DNA of 64,000 bases from Enterovibrio gelatinilyticus (GCF_028683095.1 NZ_JAJUBC010000008.1:124001-188000); one strand, 5' to 3'. Counted from the stretch's first letter, positions 37,109 to 47,287 are shown. Notes: generated by a model not told the origin, from the letters alone. Program-made: numbers and translations.

Positions 37109-37881
37109 CATTAACTCTACGCGTATCAAAATAGTGAAAGCCTATAAATTATGCGTTTAACCATAACGCATTCCACATCTAAAAATCGCAAACTCACCAT
37201 AAGCGAACGTTACAAGAAACAGGTCAAAAATAGCACACCACCATTCGCCAAAGACGAGACCACTGTGTAATACCGCACGCTGATACCGACAAGCATAAGA
37301 TTCCTCATGAACATATTGCTCGTTAACGAGAGGATGAAGAGTGCCTAGATTCTCCTCACCAACAACATTCTCGATCACAATTTAATGCACAGTTAACCGT
37401 GCAATTTATCATCAGTTTTTCATACAACCCATAAAGCCAACATGGGACAACCTTGAACTCCATACACACCAAGCTCTGGTTTTCTTGGCTCTCAAACAAG
37501 GAGAATAGTGGCGGTTAACAAGCAAGTGAGCCACTTTAACATATTGTCTCTCCCCCTCTTTATTGGCACTTACATTAAACCGTACTACATACTTTAAGAA
37601 GAATATGCTCACACTTAAATCAGACTATTTTCCATATTCCACTTAATTAACAGCCTATCCCTTGTCATAGAAATTTGTACATTTACATTCTGCCTATGTA
37701 CTTGACCAGAATGTCGTCGGTCTTCTCAGTACATTCTCACTCAGCACAACATAAGACAGCGGCCACAAGGCGAATAATCGCATCACGATCTCATCGTGGT
37801 GACGAACATAAAAGGTGTTGGGAATTTTAATGAATGTCAGTTGCAGAGCTTCGACTCTATCTATAAACAGGGCAATGAAAA
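37109..37881. other. Long intergenic region
   Basis: About 770 bases, AT-rich. Two short minus-strand frames in it lack ribosome sites and family resemblance and were not accepted. An imperfect 18-bp palindrome (TGCACAGTTAACCGTGCA) lies at 37386-37403. The part before 37882 should carry the RTX-gene promoter. Confidence 0.5.
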
Positions 37882-39456
37882 ATGGCTTCTATTATTGGTA
37901 CCGACCAAAACGATACACTAAATGGCACCTCTACCGACGACACCATTTATGGTTTAGCGGGTAATGATGTTCTCAATGGTGGTGATGGCAATGATGTCAT
38001 TATTGGGGGGGAGTTAGCCAACGGCGCCTCACCAAGCTCAAGAAACACTGATGGCACATATGATGTAAGCAACGGCGACACATTCAACATCAGCCTATCG
38101 AATTTCACTAACGACACTGAATTCAATAACTCTATCGGATATTTTCTCCTCGATAGCAGCGGAAACATTCTCAAAGCTGAAGTCATGGCTTCTAATGCAC
38201 AAACCGCTACCAGCGCCAATGACTATGAAGTAGATACTGAAGGTGCAACGTCTCTGAGTCTGTTCCTTATTCCCGATGGCGCCTCACAGGGCTTCCTTGA
38301 TGGCGAAGTCACCTTAGATATTTCTGGCCAGGTTCCCATTGTTGCTCAAGGTGCGATTGAATCGATCGTTTACGTTTCTCAAGCAAACGAAAATGGCGAT
38401 GGACAAGACCATGAGCTAATCGATGGCGATACCAGTATCTGGGATGACCGCTGGAATCTAGGCAGTGGCGATTTCGTTGATACAACGTTTGATATTTACG
38501 TCAATCAATTCCTTCCAAACCAACCTGATGACGACACGATTTCAGCTGAAGGTGGTGATGACATTGTCTATGGTGGGCTTGGCGAAGACACAATTTCCGG
38601 TGGCGAAGGAAATGACCTTATCTTCGGCGGACGTGGTGACGACCAACTAAGTGGTGATGCAGGTAACGACGACCTTCGAGGAGGTCTTGGTAATGACACC
38701 TTAGATGGCGGAGATGGTAATGATATTTTGCACGGCAAAGCCGGAAATGACACCTTAGAGGGTGGTGCTGGCGATGACAAGTTGTTCGGCAGTACTGGCA
38801 GCAATACGTTGCTGGGGGGGGAAGGTAACGATTATCTGTTTGCTGGTAACGGACACAACAACACACTCGATGGTGGCGCAGGCGTTGACAGTTATCGTGG
38901 CGGAATTGGTAGCGATACGCTTATTTTCGATGTGAATGACTTCGATGGCAGCACATCTACCAGTTCAACTGGCCGTGAAGTCAACACGAAGGTTTACGCT
39001 GCGACAACCAGCTTTGACATTCTCAAAGTGAATGGTGATGTTCATGCCGATTTTACGGGTGAAGCATATCAATCAGACGCCAGCATCAAGGGCAATGTCA
39101 TTTCTGGTGTTGAAGCCGTCATTGGTGACGCGGGAGATCAAACCGTTACCGTTAAAGAACATGCTATCTTTGCACAATCAGACGATATCGATCGTAGCAA
39201 TTGGGATGGCTTTGTTGCTTATTTGGGAGAAGGTGACGACACACTCAACCTTGTAGGTACAAACTGGAGTTATGATGCAGCAGGCACCTCCAACGCAGAT
39301 ATTTCTCCAGAGATGCTGCTACAAATGGGGTTAACGTCAGTTGAAGCCGCCGACCTACAAGCGTACGTTTTTACTAAAGACTCAGATAGTAGTGCTCAAA
39401 TTACTGTCTGGACCGATGCTGAACATGTGACGCAATCTGGTATCGATATCGTTTAA
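37882..39456 (+). CDS. RTX-type calcium-binding protein, probably secreted by a type I system
   Basis: A 524-residue acidic protein without a signal peptide. Two or three RTX nonapeptides sit at the N-terminus (GLAGNDVLNGGDGNDVI), and a main block of about a dozen GGxGxDxLx repeats lies near residues 215-335. Between them is a beta domain resembling DUF4114-like modules (GYFLLDSSGNILK). The C-terminal ~180 residues would hold the type I secretion signal (DSSAQITVWTDAEH). RTX repeats fold on calcium outside the cell. No HlyB/HlyD/TolC genes are nearby. AGGG lies nine bases before the ATG. Confidence 0.88.
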   Translation: MASIIGTDQNDTLNGTSTDDTIYGLAGNDVLNGGDGNDVIIGGELANGASPSSRNTDGTYDVSNGDTFNISLSNFTNDTEFNNSIGYFLLDSSGNILKAEVMASNAQTATSANDYEVDTEGATSLSLFLIPDGASQGFLDGEVTLDISGQVPIVAQGAIESIVYVSQANENGDGQDHELIDGDTSIWDDRWNLGSGDFVDTTFDIYVNQFLPNQPDDDTISAEGGDDIVYGGLGEDTISGGEGNDLIFGGRGDDQLSGDAGNDDLRGGLGNDTLDGGDGNDILHGKAGNDTLEGGAGDDKLFGSTGSNTLLGGEGNDYLFAGNGHNNTLDGGAGVDSYRGGIGSDTLIFDVNDFDGSTSTSSTGREVNTKVYAATTSFDILKVNGDVHADFTGEAYQSDASIKGNVISGVEAVIGDAGDQTVTVKEHAIFAQSDDIDRSNWDGFVAYLGEGDDTLNLVGTNWSYDAAGTSNADISPEMLLQMGLTSVEAADLQAYVFTKDSDSSAQITVWTDAEHVTQSGIDIV

Positions 39457-39491
39457 TCAACAACGTTTGATTTAAGCTTTACTAGAAAAAT

Positions 39492-39522
39492 AAAAACGGC
39501 CCTTTGTTTGAGGGTCGTTTTT
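39492..39522 (+). terminator. Rho-independent terminator of the RTX gene
   Basis: Arms AAAAACGgCCCT and AGGGtCGTTTTT around TTGTTTG, 35 bases after the stop codon. Confidence 0.85.
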
Positions 39523-39772
39523 GTCATGATTGCATAAGGCGGAAAACTGTTAAGGTACTCAAATAACATTTAATGTCGAGTTCAAACTTGAGACCACAAT
39601 GTTCGACAATTGTTAGGCAATCAATATCAAAACATCTATTCACTAAACAATGAGAAGGACGTACACCGTACTCTTTTATGCAATGTGTTTCGCCAAAAAC
39701 CACACCCCAACAAATGTATTGAACGAGGCACGATATTCAGATCTTTCTCGATACAACAAAGATCAACATGTC

Positions 39773-40402
39773 CTAGTATTTTGCCTTCCAAACAGGCACG
39801 TTGAGGTAACCTGCTAATTTTTTAGCAGACTTATCGAGAGCTGAGCTTTTACTGTGCTCCATGACATTCGCACGCTCTCCATCACGAAAGACTAAATTCA
39901 GCTCATAACTTTGGAAAGAGCCATTATCAGAGCGTACGCTCTCGCTTATTATCTGCAACGCATAAATATCGCTCAGCTTTCCTTGGCTAGTTGGTTTGTC
40001 TTTTATCAATGAATCATAGCGTTTACCTTTGAAATAAGTGCCTGACGCTTTATCAAAGGTCATCCCTTGGTTCCTCGCCCACATAAAAAAGCTAGATACA
40101 GTAAATGTTATACCAATCACTAGCGATATTGTACCTGCGGCATCCGCACCTTGCTGATACATAATAGGACTGATGTACAAGAGCAATCCTAAGCCGGGAA
40201 TCATGAATGCAGAATAAAACACTAGTGCTCTAAAGGTACGTCTAACAACAATCTTTAGACCTCTTTCAACCATTTTATGGATTTGAAAGTTAGCGCCGCC
40301 GCGCTTGACGGGATTCCAGCTTATTTTATTTGCAATAGGATCGTTCGTGTCTTCTAACATAACTTTTACTTCATTTATACTAATATCCTTAATAGCGCTC
40401 AC
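39773..40402 (-). CDS. Hypothetical two-helix membrane protein
   Basis: A 209-residue protein I do not recognise. Two hydrophobic helices (about 61-80, LVFYSAFMIPGLGLLLYISP, and 91-108) follow a polar N-terminus, and the C-terminal ~90 residues look like a cytoplasmic beta domain (FKGKRYDSLI ... SYELNLVFRDGERANVM). It uses a GTG start four bases after AGGAGG. It is the first of a run of small orphan genes on the minus strand that includes two broken ones, which suggests an accessory locus. Confidence 0.72.
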   Translation of the reverse strand: MSAIKDISINEVKVMLEDTNDPIANKISWNPVKRGGANFQIHKMVERGLKIVVRRTFRALVFYSAFMIPGLGLLLYISPIMYQQGADAAGTISLVIGITFTVSSFFMWARNQGMTFDKASGTYFKGKRYDSLIKDKPTSQGKLSDIYALQIISESVRSDNGSFQSYELNLVFRDGERANVMEHSKSSALDKSAKKLAGYLNVPVWKAKY

Positions 40403-40646
40403 TCTGCCTCCTTCTGCGATGCTGATATATTTACTTCAACGAAAAATTCTTCTCAACAGCTCATCTCTTTAAAATAAACCATCCGCAATCATTAATACCC
40501 ATTTTCGTGCCGTGCGACACGCAAGTTTATTCTCTCTCTGTTCACCTCATCCAGCAATAACTAAAAATACACTTCGTGTATCTAATCGCATCCTACTGTT
40601 GAAGTGCCGTGAAGTTAGCTCAAATGGTTTGTAATTGTTATGTCTG

Positions 40647-40974
40647 TCAAATCGGCTTACCAATAACCTTATCCCAAACCTCATTTAGCCACTCATAAAG
40701 TTCAACGGTTGAATCAAATTCTTCATTTGTTATAGCTTCATACTCTACAACGGTAACCAAGCAATAAACAATTAGATCACGAAGCTGGTTCTCAAACAAT
40801 TCTGGCGTTGAGAATGGCCAATTGTCACTTTTCGAACAGCATTGAAGTCGAAATTTAATAAACTCTCAATATCAGGAAAAACACATTCCCCACCAAAACC
40901 TTTTCATTCACTTGCAAAGACGAAAATACAATAACAATCAGTCCTGATTTAACTATTTCATTCATAGTATTCAT
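40647..40974 (-). pseudogene. Small orphan gene with two homopolymer frame breaks
   Basis: Starting at ATG 40974 the reading (MNTMNEIVKSGLIVIVFSSL) must shift frame at the TTTT of the coding strand (plus 40895-40898) and again at an AAAA (plus 40829-40832) to continue as FGGECVFPDIESLLNFDF and then NWPFSTPELFENQLRDLI to a stop at 40647. Adding one base at each homopolymer gives one frame of about 109 codons. The product would be a small acidic protein of unknown function. The breaks are either real decay or sequencing errors. Confidence 0.6.
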
Positions 40975-41275
40975 CTATTAGGTGCATGCATGGTGCCATA
41001 ATTTCACATTGTGTAATGTCTCACTCAAGCGAACACCCTAACAATTTTCTCTAAAAAATTAGACAGTATTTCCTAGACTTTTTACTCTAATAAATCAAAA
41101 TAAAAAGCATATTACAACACAAGAAATGATCGATACGTGATATACCCTGAAAATAGTATGGAAAATCAGCGTCTCACCACTCATAGAAGCAGATATACTC
41201 TCTGACATTCACGACTTAGTACTCATGACATTCTGGAGAGAGACGAAGCCAACACGATTAAGACTTTATTTAATG

Positions 41276-41596
41276 TTAAAACCACCTTGATAAAGCGGAA
41301 TATTGAATAATATATTCAATATCATCTGGCGATAACACCTCAGGGCAATGATCTTCGAGAATGGCTAAGTCTTCAGAACAACCTGAAATTTCACACAAGT
41401 AGTTCACCACTGAATCCTTGAACGATTTGTAGCTTTCATAGCTCTCATGTTTTTTAACGACCGTCAGTAAATTGAGCACTCCCGATTTTATTCGAACATT
41501 TTCATCCGTATCCTCCGCCTCCGATACAAAGTCGGAATGCAAATACTTAACATACTCTTGTTTAAATATTTCTAACTTTTCTTGGTAATCTTTCAT
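41276..41596 (-). CDS. Small acidic orphan protein
   Basis: A 106-residue, strongly acidic, mostly helical protein (MKDYQEKLEIFKQEYVKYL...) with no signal peptide or membrane segment. I recognise no family. It lies between two broken genes of similar size and style; small acidic single-domain proteins in such patches are often immunity or antitoxin genes, but no toxin gene is visible, so that is only a guess. Confidence 0.65.
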   Translation of the reverse strand: MKDYQEKLEIFKQEYVKYLHSDFVSEAEDTDENVRIKSGVLNLLTVVKKHESYESYKSFKDSVVNYLCEISGCSEDLAILEDHCPEVLSPDDIEYIIQYSALSRWF

Positions 41597-41720
41597 GAGA
41601 ACCCAAACATATAGATGGAGAAATTAAATATCAACTTAGCGTTATATACTCCCAAGCCAGCGGGTGTAATACTAACCCAAGCTCATATTAAAGAAGTCAA
41701 ACCACATCTTTCCCGAATGA

Positions 41721-42325
41721 TTATATTTTTCCAGTCATTTCACTCCAAGTGTTAACCAAATCAACATACTCATAAGTTTCTGTGGTAGCAACACCATCAA
41801 TTTGAACAGATGATGCCTCAAGTTCAAATAATATATCGATGATTTTCTCCACTTCAAACTCAGTCAGACCTAATATATATACCCAAGCAACCTGAAGATG
41901 CAGGATTCAGCGAGGTTTACTGACGTTATGATCAAGGCGTCCCTTTGCCGATGTAGTGATCTCCCTCAAAAAGGGATAACACCGAGCATGGCGTCAGTAA
42001 ACTCGCCCGAAGGGAGGCTCTCAGTGCGCCCACTTCATCGTTAAATTCCCGTGAAATAAAAAACTATTCCTACAAGAATTTGCCTTGAATTGAACACACT
42101 GATGGCCTCTGAAATCGAGCATCTTCAGGTTGTTTGGGTATAAAAGCGCTCTGATTTGTGACTGTGCTTCTCTGGAAAAGGAATAGGTACAGAACGAAGG
42201 ATGACTTCGATTAAGCCTGCTTCTTTCGCTCCCACTTTCTTAAGGGCCAACAACGTGTCCCTTAAGAAGCTTGCAGATTGAACATTCGCCTGCTCGCAAA
42301 TTTTCTCATATTCGATAGAGTTCAT
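41721..42325 (-). pseudogene. Orphan gene split by an inverted-repeat element
   Basis: The 5' half runs from ATG 42325 (MNSIEYEKICEQANVQSASF) to SERFY, where the inserted element begins and soon supplies a stop at 42125. The 3' half lies beyond the element at 41877-41721 (LGLTEFEVEKIIDILFELE ... TWSEMTGKI, stop). If the element and one TA copy are removed the halves join in frame as SERFYILGLTEF, giving about 113 residues. The protein family is unknown to me. Confidence 0.65.
41878..42142. mobile_element. MITE-like element with 24-bp terminal inverted repeats
   Basis: The ends, 41878-41901 and 42119-42142, are inverted copies (TATACCCAAGCAACCTGAAG...) with one mismatch. Inside, GTTTACTGACG and CGTCAGTAAAC form a nested 11-bp inverted repeat. 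At 265 bp it has no transposase. The outer TA/TATA could be a target duplication. It interrupts a small gene, which shows that it has moved. Confidence 0.8.
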
Positions 42326-42368
42326 AGCGTATGTTTATGTGGATACCACAGAGTATTCCCCGCAAGAT

Positions 42369-43004
42369 TCACCATAACCCCTGCTTTTTGATTTCGTCAT
42401 ATGCCGCGGTAACATGAGCAGGAATGCTTTGTTCGATCTGAAAGCCTTGCGTTGGGTAATCACGTACCCGCTCGAAATCAGATACCGTGGCCTCTGCCAC
42501 CATATCAAACGGGATGTCTTCGGTTGGGTATTCCACTAGTGAAATCGGTGGCGATGTCACCAACACTGACTCCCACTCACCCGGCCATTGTTTGATGAAC
42601 GTGGCATATGCGCGGCGCTCCATGAATGGCTTTTGCACCAAAAGTAGCTTTTTGAAATCGAGCCCTTTCTCTCGCATGATTTGATAACCAAAGGTGACAT
42701 TTTCACCCGTGTTGGTGGCCTTGGTTTCCAAAAGAATTGCAGACTCTGGCACGCCTTCATCGAGAAGGACATCGGCAAAGGTCTCCGCTTCGGTTTTTAC
42801 AAATTGACCTTGTGTGAATCGTCCAAAACCACCGGATATCATCACATAAGGGGCAAAACCTTGTCGATATAGCGCAGCAGCATATTCAGCGACGCGCACG
42901 TCGTTACTGCAAAGAATGAAGATGCAATCAGAAGGCTGTGGGGCGTGACCAAGTTGGTGAAAATCCCAAAGGGTTTCGAGGTGTTTGTAAATGCGGCTTG
43001 GCAT
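42369..43004 (-). CDS. YdcF/DUF218 family protein
   Basis: A 211-residue cytoplasmic protein of the DUF218 group (no membrane segment, unlike SanA/ElyC). Family marks are SDCIFILCSNDVRVAEYAA, MISGGFGRFTQG, ETKATNTGENVTFGYQIM and LVQKPFMERRAYATF. E. coli YdcF binds S-adenosylmethionine in vitro, but no reaction is established. AAGGA lies eight bases before the ATG. It is 132 bases past the end of the AarF-like gene on the same strand, so co-transcription is possible. Confidence 0.88.
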   Translation of the reverse strand: MPSRIYKHLETLWDFHQLGHAPQPSDCIFILCSNDVRVAEYAAALYRQGFAPYVMISGGFGRFTQGQFVKTEAETFADVLLDEGVPESAILLETKATNTGENVTFGYQIMREKGLDFKKLLLVQKPFMERRAYATFIKQWPGEWESVLVTSPPISLVEYPTEDIPFDMVAEATVSDFERVRDYPTQGFQIEQSIPAHVTAAYDEIKKQGLW

Positions 43005-43136
43005 ACGGGCTGTCCTTGGTATTAACTTGGATAAACGTTACTTCGCTTTTACTCCTCCCCACCCTCTTTTTCAAAAGAGGGTGACCAAAAGTTTGACCCT
43101 AAGCCTGTAATTTTAAGTACTTGGTTGCTTTCGCAC

Positions 43137-44492
43137 CTAACCTGCGCGCTTGCACGTTGACGTTGCTTTCCATTTAAACGGTTCAAAGGCTTCTCGCAAA
43201 TTCACCTTGGCGTTAAGTCGCGCTGCAAGCAAAAACAAACCGCCAATTTTTCTGTGTAGAAACAAGGCATCAGCTGGCGGGGTGTGCCAGTAACCTTGTT
43301 CCATACTCAATGCCATCCCTGCTGCATGAATTCGACTACCGAGATCAGTATTGCCAAAATCGTAGTCGCCATCATATTGGATTGGCTCGCACGCGGTCAT
43401 CACCATGTTCACCACCGCGGCTTTTTGTTCTGGGAAGATATGGTCACTGAAAAATCCAATTTGGGCCATTGACTCTGATACGCCGTCTTTGTCGTTGTTC
43501 AGGGCGCTGGTCAGCAGCTTTTGATAGCCCTCGCTGATATGATCGCTATACCGTCTTGTTGCGCCAAAATCGAGCAACACGATTTTCCCGCTCTCTTGTT
43601 GATACAAATAATTGGCAAAATTGGGGTCTGTCTGGACCAATTTAAATTGAAACGCTTCTTTGAACAGAAGCTCAAACAGGTTCCTCACCAAATGGTTACG
43701 AGCCACTTGTGGTAAATCTTGCAAGTTCTCGATCGGATCTCCTTGCTCAAAGCTCATGGTCAAAATTGAGGAAGTAGTGAGTGATTTAAAAACTCTGGGC
43801 ACGATGAACCGATTGTCATCGTTGAGTAGCTGATAAAACGCATCAGCCATTTCCGCTTCAAGCTCATAATTGGCTTCATCATGAAGCTGCTTTTTTGCTT
43901 CATCTAGCAAGCTTTTGTAATCAACTTCTTTTGGTACTAAGCCAGTCAAACGTAGCAGAGTGACAACATTGTCTACATCACTACTGATGCTTTTTTTGAT
44001 ACCGGGATATTGCACTTTAATCGCTAACTCAGAAGCATCATCACCGTAAGCAAAATGGACTTGTCCGATAGACGCAGCGGCAATAGGTTTAAACTTGAAT
44101 GAAATAAAGTGCTTTTGCCAGGTTTTTCCCCACTCAGTTTCCAACACAGAAGCCAACTGTTTTGCAGGCATAGGAGCGGCGTCAGATCTTAGCTTGGCAA
44201 GTATATCCGTAAGCTCTTTGGGTAGCGCATCTCCAGCGTCCATACTCAGCAGTTGGCCGACTTTCATGGCTGCCCCGCGAAGTTGCGCGAGTTGATCAGT
44301 AATACTGCCGATGTTCTTAGGCGTGAGCAGAAGATCTTTTGCTGACGGGCGTTTTCCCGATAAGAGTTGCTTGGCACCTTCAGTAGCCATGTTAGTGGCG
44401 ACTTTGGTGACAACCGAACCAAACATGCCAACTCGGCTAAGTCTATTGCTCGGGATTTTCTTACCGTCTTTTCCGTTATCGTACGCGGCCAC
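43137..44492 (-). CDS. ABC1/AarF (UbiB-like) atypical kinase
   Basis: A 451-residue protein-kinase-like protein. The ABC1 marker KxGQ is in AAMKVGQLLSMDAG at about 76-90, and the Ala-rich loop replacing the kinase glycine loop is IAAASIGQVHF at about 137-147. ELAIKVQYPG holds the Lys, and IVLLDFGATRRYS the metal-binding DFG. Relatives UbiB and yeast Coq8 support ubiquinone synthesis. It lacks UbiB's two C-terminal helices and is shorter, so it is a paralogue rather than UbiB itself. It uses GTG with GGAGG four bases upstream. Confidence 0.88.
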   Translation of the reverse strand: MAAYDNGKDGKKIPSNRLSRVGMFGSVVTKVATNMATEGAKQLLSGKRPSAKDLLLTPKNIGSITDQLAQLRGAAMKVGQLLSMDAGDALPKELTDILAKLRSDAAPMPAKQLASVLETEWGKTWQKHFISFKFKPIAAASIGQVHFAYGDDASELAIKVQYPGIKKSISSDVDNVVTLLRLTGLVPKEVDYKSLLDEAKKQLHDEANYELEAEMADAFYQLLNDDNRFIVPRVFKSLTTSSILTMSFEQGDPIENLQDLPQVARNHLVRNLFELLFKEAFQFKLVQTDPNFANYLYQQESGKIVLLDFGATRRYSDHISEGYQKLLTSALNNDKDGVSESMAQIGFFSDHIFPEQKAAVVNMVMTACEPIQYDGDYDFGNTDLGSRIHAAGMALSMEQGYWHTPPADALFLHRKIGGLFLLAARLNAKVNLREAFEPFKWKATSTCKRAG

Positions 44493-44651
44493 AATGCCTC
44501 CGGCGAGTGTGATTTACATTTCAGTACGAGTCTCGATAAGAATCGTTCACTCTTGACGATATTCAGCAGCGCTAAGAAAGGCAAGTCGCTGATGTGAATC
44601 AGAGGTCAACGAACACTGGCAAAAAATCTCTCAGTGCAAACACGCAGGTAC

Positions 44652-44691
44652 AAAAAAGCCGCGCCTTGAATTCACTTCAAGGCGCGGCTTT
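44652..44691 (-). terminator. Terminator of yjdM
   Basis: Perfect 16-bp stem (arm AAAGCCGCGCCTTGAA), 5-base loop, and a T-run on the minus strand from the A-run at 44652-44657. Confidence 0.93.
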
Positions 44692-44712
44692 ATCAGTTAA
44701 TTTAAGTGTTGA

Positions 44713-45048
44713 TTACACTTTTTTCACGAACTCAGATTTCAGCTTCATTGCGCCAACACCGTCGATTTTACAATCGATGTCGTGGTCACCGTCTACCAGA
44801 CGGATGTTTTTAACTTTAGTACCCACTTTAACCACAAGTGAAGAACCTTTCACTTTCAGGTCTTTGATGACTGTGACTGTGTCACCATCTTGCAGGACGT
44901 TACCGTTAGAATCTTTGATGATTTTAACGTCGTCAGCATCAGCAGATGCATCTTGTGACCACTCATGACCACACTCAGGGCATACATATAATGCGCCATC
45001 TTCGTAAGTGTATTCAGAGTTGCACTGTGGGCAATTTGGTAGAGACAT
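44713..45048 (-). CDS. yjdM: YjdM (PhnA-type) zinc-ribbon protein
   Basis: A 111-residue protein with a zinc ribbon (C7-C10 in NCPQC and C23-C26 in CPEC) followed by a small beta domain ([40 protein letters not shown]). Length and sequence match E. coli YjdM, formerly PhnA. Despite the old name it is not phosphonoacetate hydrolase and its role is unknown. GAGGTAA precedes the ATG and a strong terminator follows, so it is a single-gene unit. Confidence 0.95.
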   Translation of the reverse strand: MSLPNCPQCNSEYTYEDGALYVCPECGHEWSQDASADADDVKIIKDSNGNVLQDGDTVTVIKDLKVKGSSLVVKVGTKVKNIRLVDGDHDIDCKIDGVGAMKLKSEFVKKV

Positions 45049-45510
45049 TGATGATTACCTCGGTTCACATGGGTAAAGAGGGTGGTAGTCTAAACCAATC
45101 GGTCAAGGACGGGTAGCGCCAAACATGATAAGCACCCACTTTTTATGGGATTATACTTTCAGCCACCTAACTTGGTTACCAAGCCGATTTCTAAACGCTA
45201 CATTTCATCGATACTCTTCAACACCACACCAACAAAAGTTACTTATCAAACCGCCTTAGTTCACATTTCTTAAATGACATAATTTGCAATAAAAAATTCA
45301 CCAAACCAATCAATGATGACCTTATCAGCCTGCAGCCCTTTAGGTACCTGAGTGTCCATTAATTCAAACATTTATTCGTCTGCTCATTGCTACAAACTCC
45401 TACTCAAACACTCCGATGAATCCCCTGCAAGACGATGCGTGAGTGCTACATTCAATACAGATAATTTCTATTTTATTTAGTGAGTTAACTATCACTTAAG
45501 GACGACGATT
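45049..45510. other. Intergenic region between divergent genes
   Basis: About 460 bases between yjdM and a receptor gene. It must contain both promoters. I see no gene, repeat or convincing hairpin in it. Confidence 0.5.
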
Positions 45511-47145
45511 ATGAATGCCCTGTCGATTAGGCAACGGTTATCGCTCATCATTGCCATTGCTGTGCTGTCTTTGGTTTCAGTCACCACCATCTCTCTTGTT
45601 CTGAAAAAGGACAACATGATGGATGAACGCAAGAACCAAATCCAAGTGTTAGTCCAAACCGCACAAAGTTTGGTACAACGTTATTATCAACAAGCGCAAA
45701 ATGGCGACATCTCGATGGAGCAAGCTAAACAACAGTCCATCAATGCGCTCGATGCCATGCGTTATGGTGAAAATGGCTACTTCATGATTTACAACATGAA
45801 CTCAGACATGGTCCACCACCCTATCGCGGCGAACCTGATCGGTAAGAATCTGGTGGATTTAAAAGACACCAATGGCGTATATATCATTCGTGACCAAGTT
45901 CGAATGGCAGCGAATGGCGGCGGCTTCGTCACTTACCATTGGAAGAAAACAGGCCAAGACGACACACCTTACCCAAAAGTGGCTTACTCACTGCCTTTCT
46001 CTCCTTGGGGTTGGGTACTAAATACTGGACTATATGTGGATGATGTCGATGCGGTGTTCTACCAGGACGTACAACGACTACTACTTCTCGTAGGCGCGAT
46101 AGCCTTAGTCTTGATGGCGATTTCAATCACCATTACAAAAAGCATCACTACACCAATGAGTCGCCTACAAAGCTTGCTACAAGATGCTGAACGAAATCTC
46201 GACCTCACTGTACGTTTCCGCCCTCAAGGTAAGAATGAAATTGCAGATCTTGGTCGCGCATTTAATAACTTAATGAGCGCCTTTGAAGAGACGTTAACCA
46301 GCATTGCATCTGGGGCAAATCATCTGAACAACGAAGTATCCAAATTAGAGAACCTATCTGACCACATTGTTGGCGCGTCTACACGTCAATCAGAAGACAC
46401 GGGCAGTATTGCCGCCTTGGTTGAAGAATTTGCAGCCAGTATCAACACCATTTCCCATGATGCTGACACGATGAAATCACTGTCCAATGAGAGTGGCATA
46501 CAAGCGCAAGCAGGCGCCACCAGCATGCAGCGTACTATTGCCAACATGGATCAAATGTCAGAAAAATCCCAGCGCTCAAGCACGGCTGTTTCTGAGCTTG
46601 ATCAGCACTCCAAAGAAATTGAAGGCATCATCAGTGTCATCAATGACGTGGCAGAGCAAACCAATTTACTTGCGTTAAACGCCGCCATTGAAGCCGCGCG
46701 TGCAGGCGACCAAGGCCGCGGCTTCGCGGTGGTTGCTGATGAAGTACGAAACCTCGCTGTACGAACATCTGATTCGACCAAGCAGATTGCATCAACCATT
46801 CAAGAATTACGATCCGGTATCGAAACCACGGTCAGCCACATCGAAGATAGTGTACTTGTAGTGAGTGACAACATGTCACAAACCCATTCGGCGGAACAAA
46901 CCGTCCGTGAAATGCACCAGAAATCACAAGATCTCATCAATATTATTGAAGAGGTCTCTCGCTCTCTCCACGAGCAATCACAAGCGAACCAAGAACTCGC
47001 ACACCGTATTCAAGATATTGCCGACATGGCCAATAACAATCACCAATCCGCTGCCGATGTGCAAGGTTCGGCGCGTGAAGTGAATGGTCTTGTTAGTCAA
47101 TTCCAACGCTCTGTAGGACGCTTTAAGCTGTCAAAGGCGATATAG
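45511..47145 (+). CDS. Methyl-accepting chemotaxis protein with a single Cache sensor
   Basis: A 544-residue receptor. TM1 is near 10-31 and TM2 near 188-209. The periplasmic domain is a sCache_2 type: the motif run [20 protein letters not shown] and [17 protein letters not shown] at its end are diagnostic; related domains bind small carboxylates, but the ligand is not readable. A HAMP follows ([13 protein letters not shown]) and then a full signalling domain ([20 protein letters not shown]). There is no C-terminal tether pentapeptide. It has its own terminator, so it is a stand-alone receptor. Confidence 0.95.
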   Translation: MNALSIRQRLSLIIAIAVLSLVSVTTISLVLKKDNMMDERKNQIQVLVQTAQSLVQRYYQQAQNGDISMEQAKQQSINALDAMRYGENGYFMIYNMNSDMVHHPIAANLIGKNLVDLKDTNGVYIIRDQVRMAANGGGFVTYHWKKTGQDDTPYPKVAYSLPFSPWGWVLNTGLYVDDVDAVFYQDVQRLLLLVGAIALVLMAISITITKSITTPMSRLQSLLQDAERNLDLTVRFRPQGKNEIADLGRAFNNLMSAFEETLTSIASGANHLNNEVSKLENLSDHIVGASTRQSEDTGSIAALVEEFAASINTISHDADTMKSLSNESGIQAQAGATSMQRTIANMDQMSEKSQRSSTAVSELDQHSKEIEGIISVINDVAEQTNLLALNAAIEAARAGDQGRGFAVVADEVRNLAVRTSDSTKQIASTIQELRSGIETTVSHIEDSVLVVSDNMSQTHSAEQTVREMHQKSQDLINIIEEVSRSLHEQSQANQELAHRIQDIADMANNNHQSAADVQGSAREVNGLVSQFQRSVGRFKLSKAI

Positions 47146-47209
47146 CAAAGATTCTCCACATCATCGCGATTGATCCCCGCGATATACCACTGCCCTGTGA
47201 GAGAAAGTG

Positions 47210-47234
47210 AAAAGCCCCATGATTGGGGCTTTTT
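47210..47234 (+). terminator. Rho-independent terminator of the sCache receptor gene
   Basis: Stem AAAAGCCCCA/TGGGGCTTTT with a short TGAT loop and a T-run; it lies 64 bases after the stop codon. Confidence 0.9.
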
Positions 47235-47287
47235 GCGTTATTCACCAGCCTATTTTTTGGCTGCCAACAGACTGATCAGTTCACTCA

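Noticed and set aside
37157-37612. Two minus-strand frames of 73 and 66 codons
   Set aside because: No ribosome sites, odd composition, and no resemblance to known proteins.
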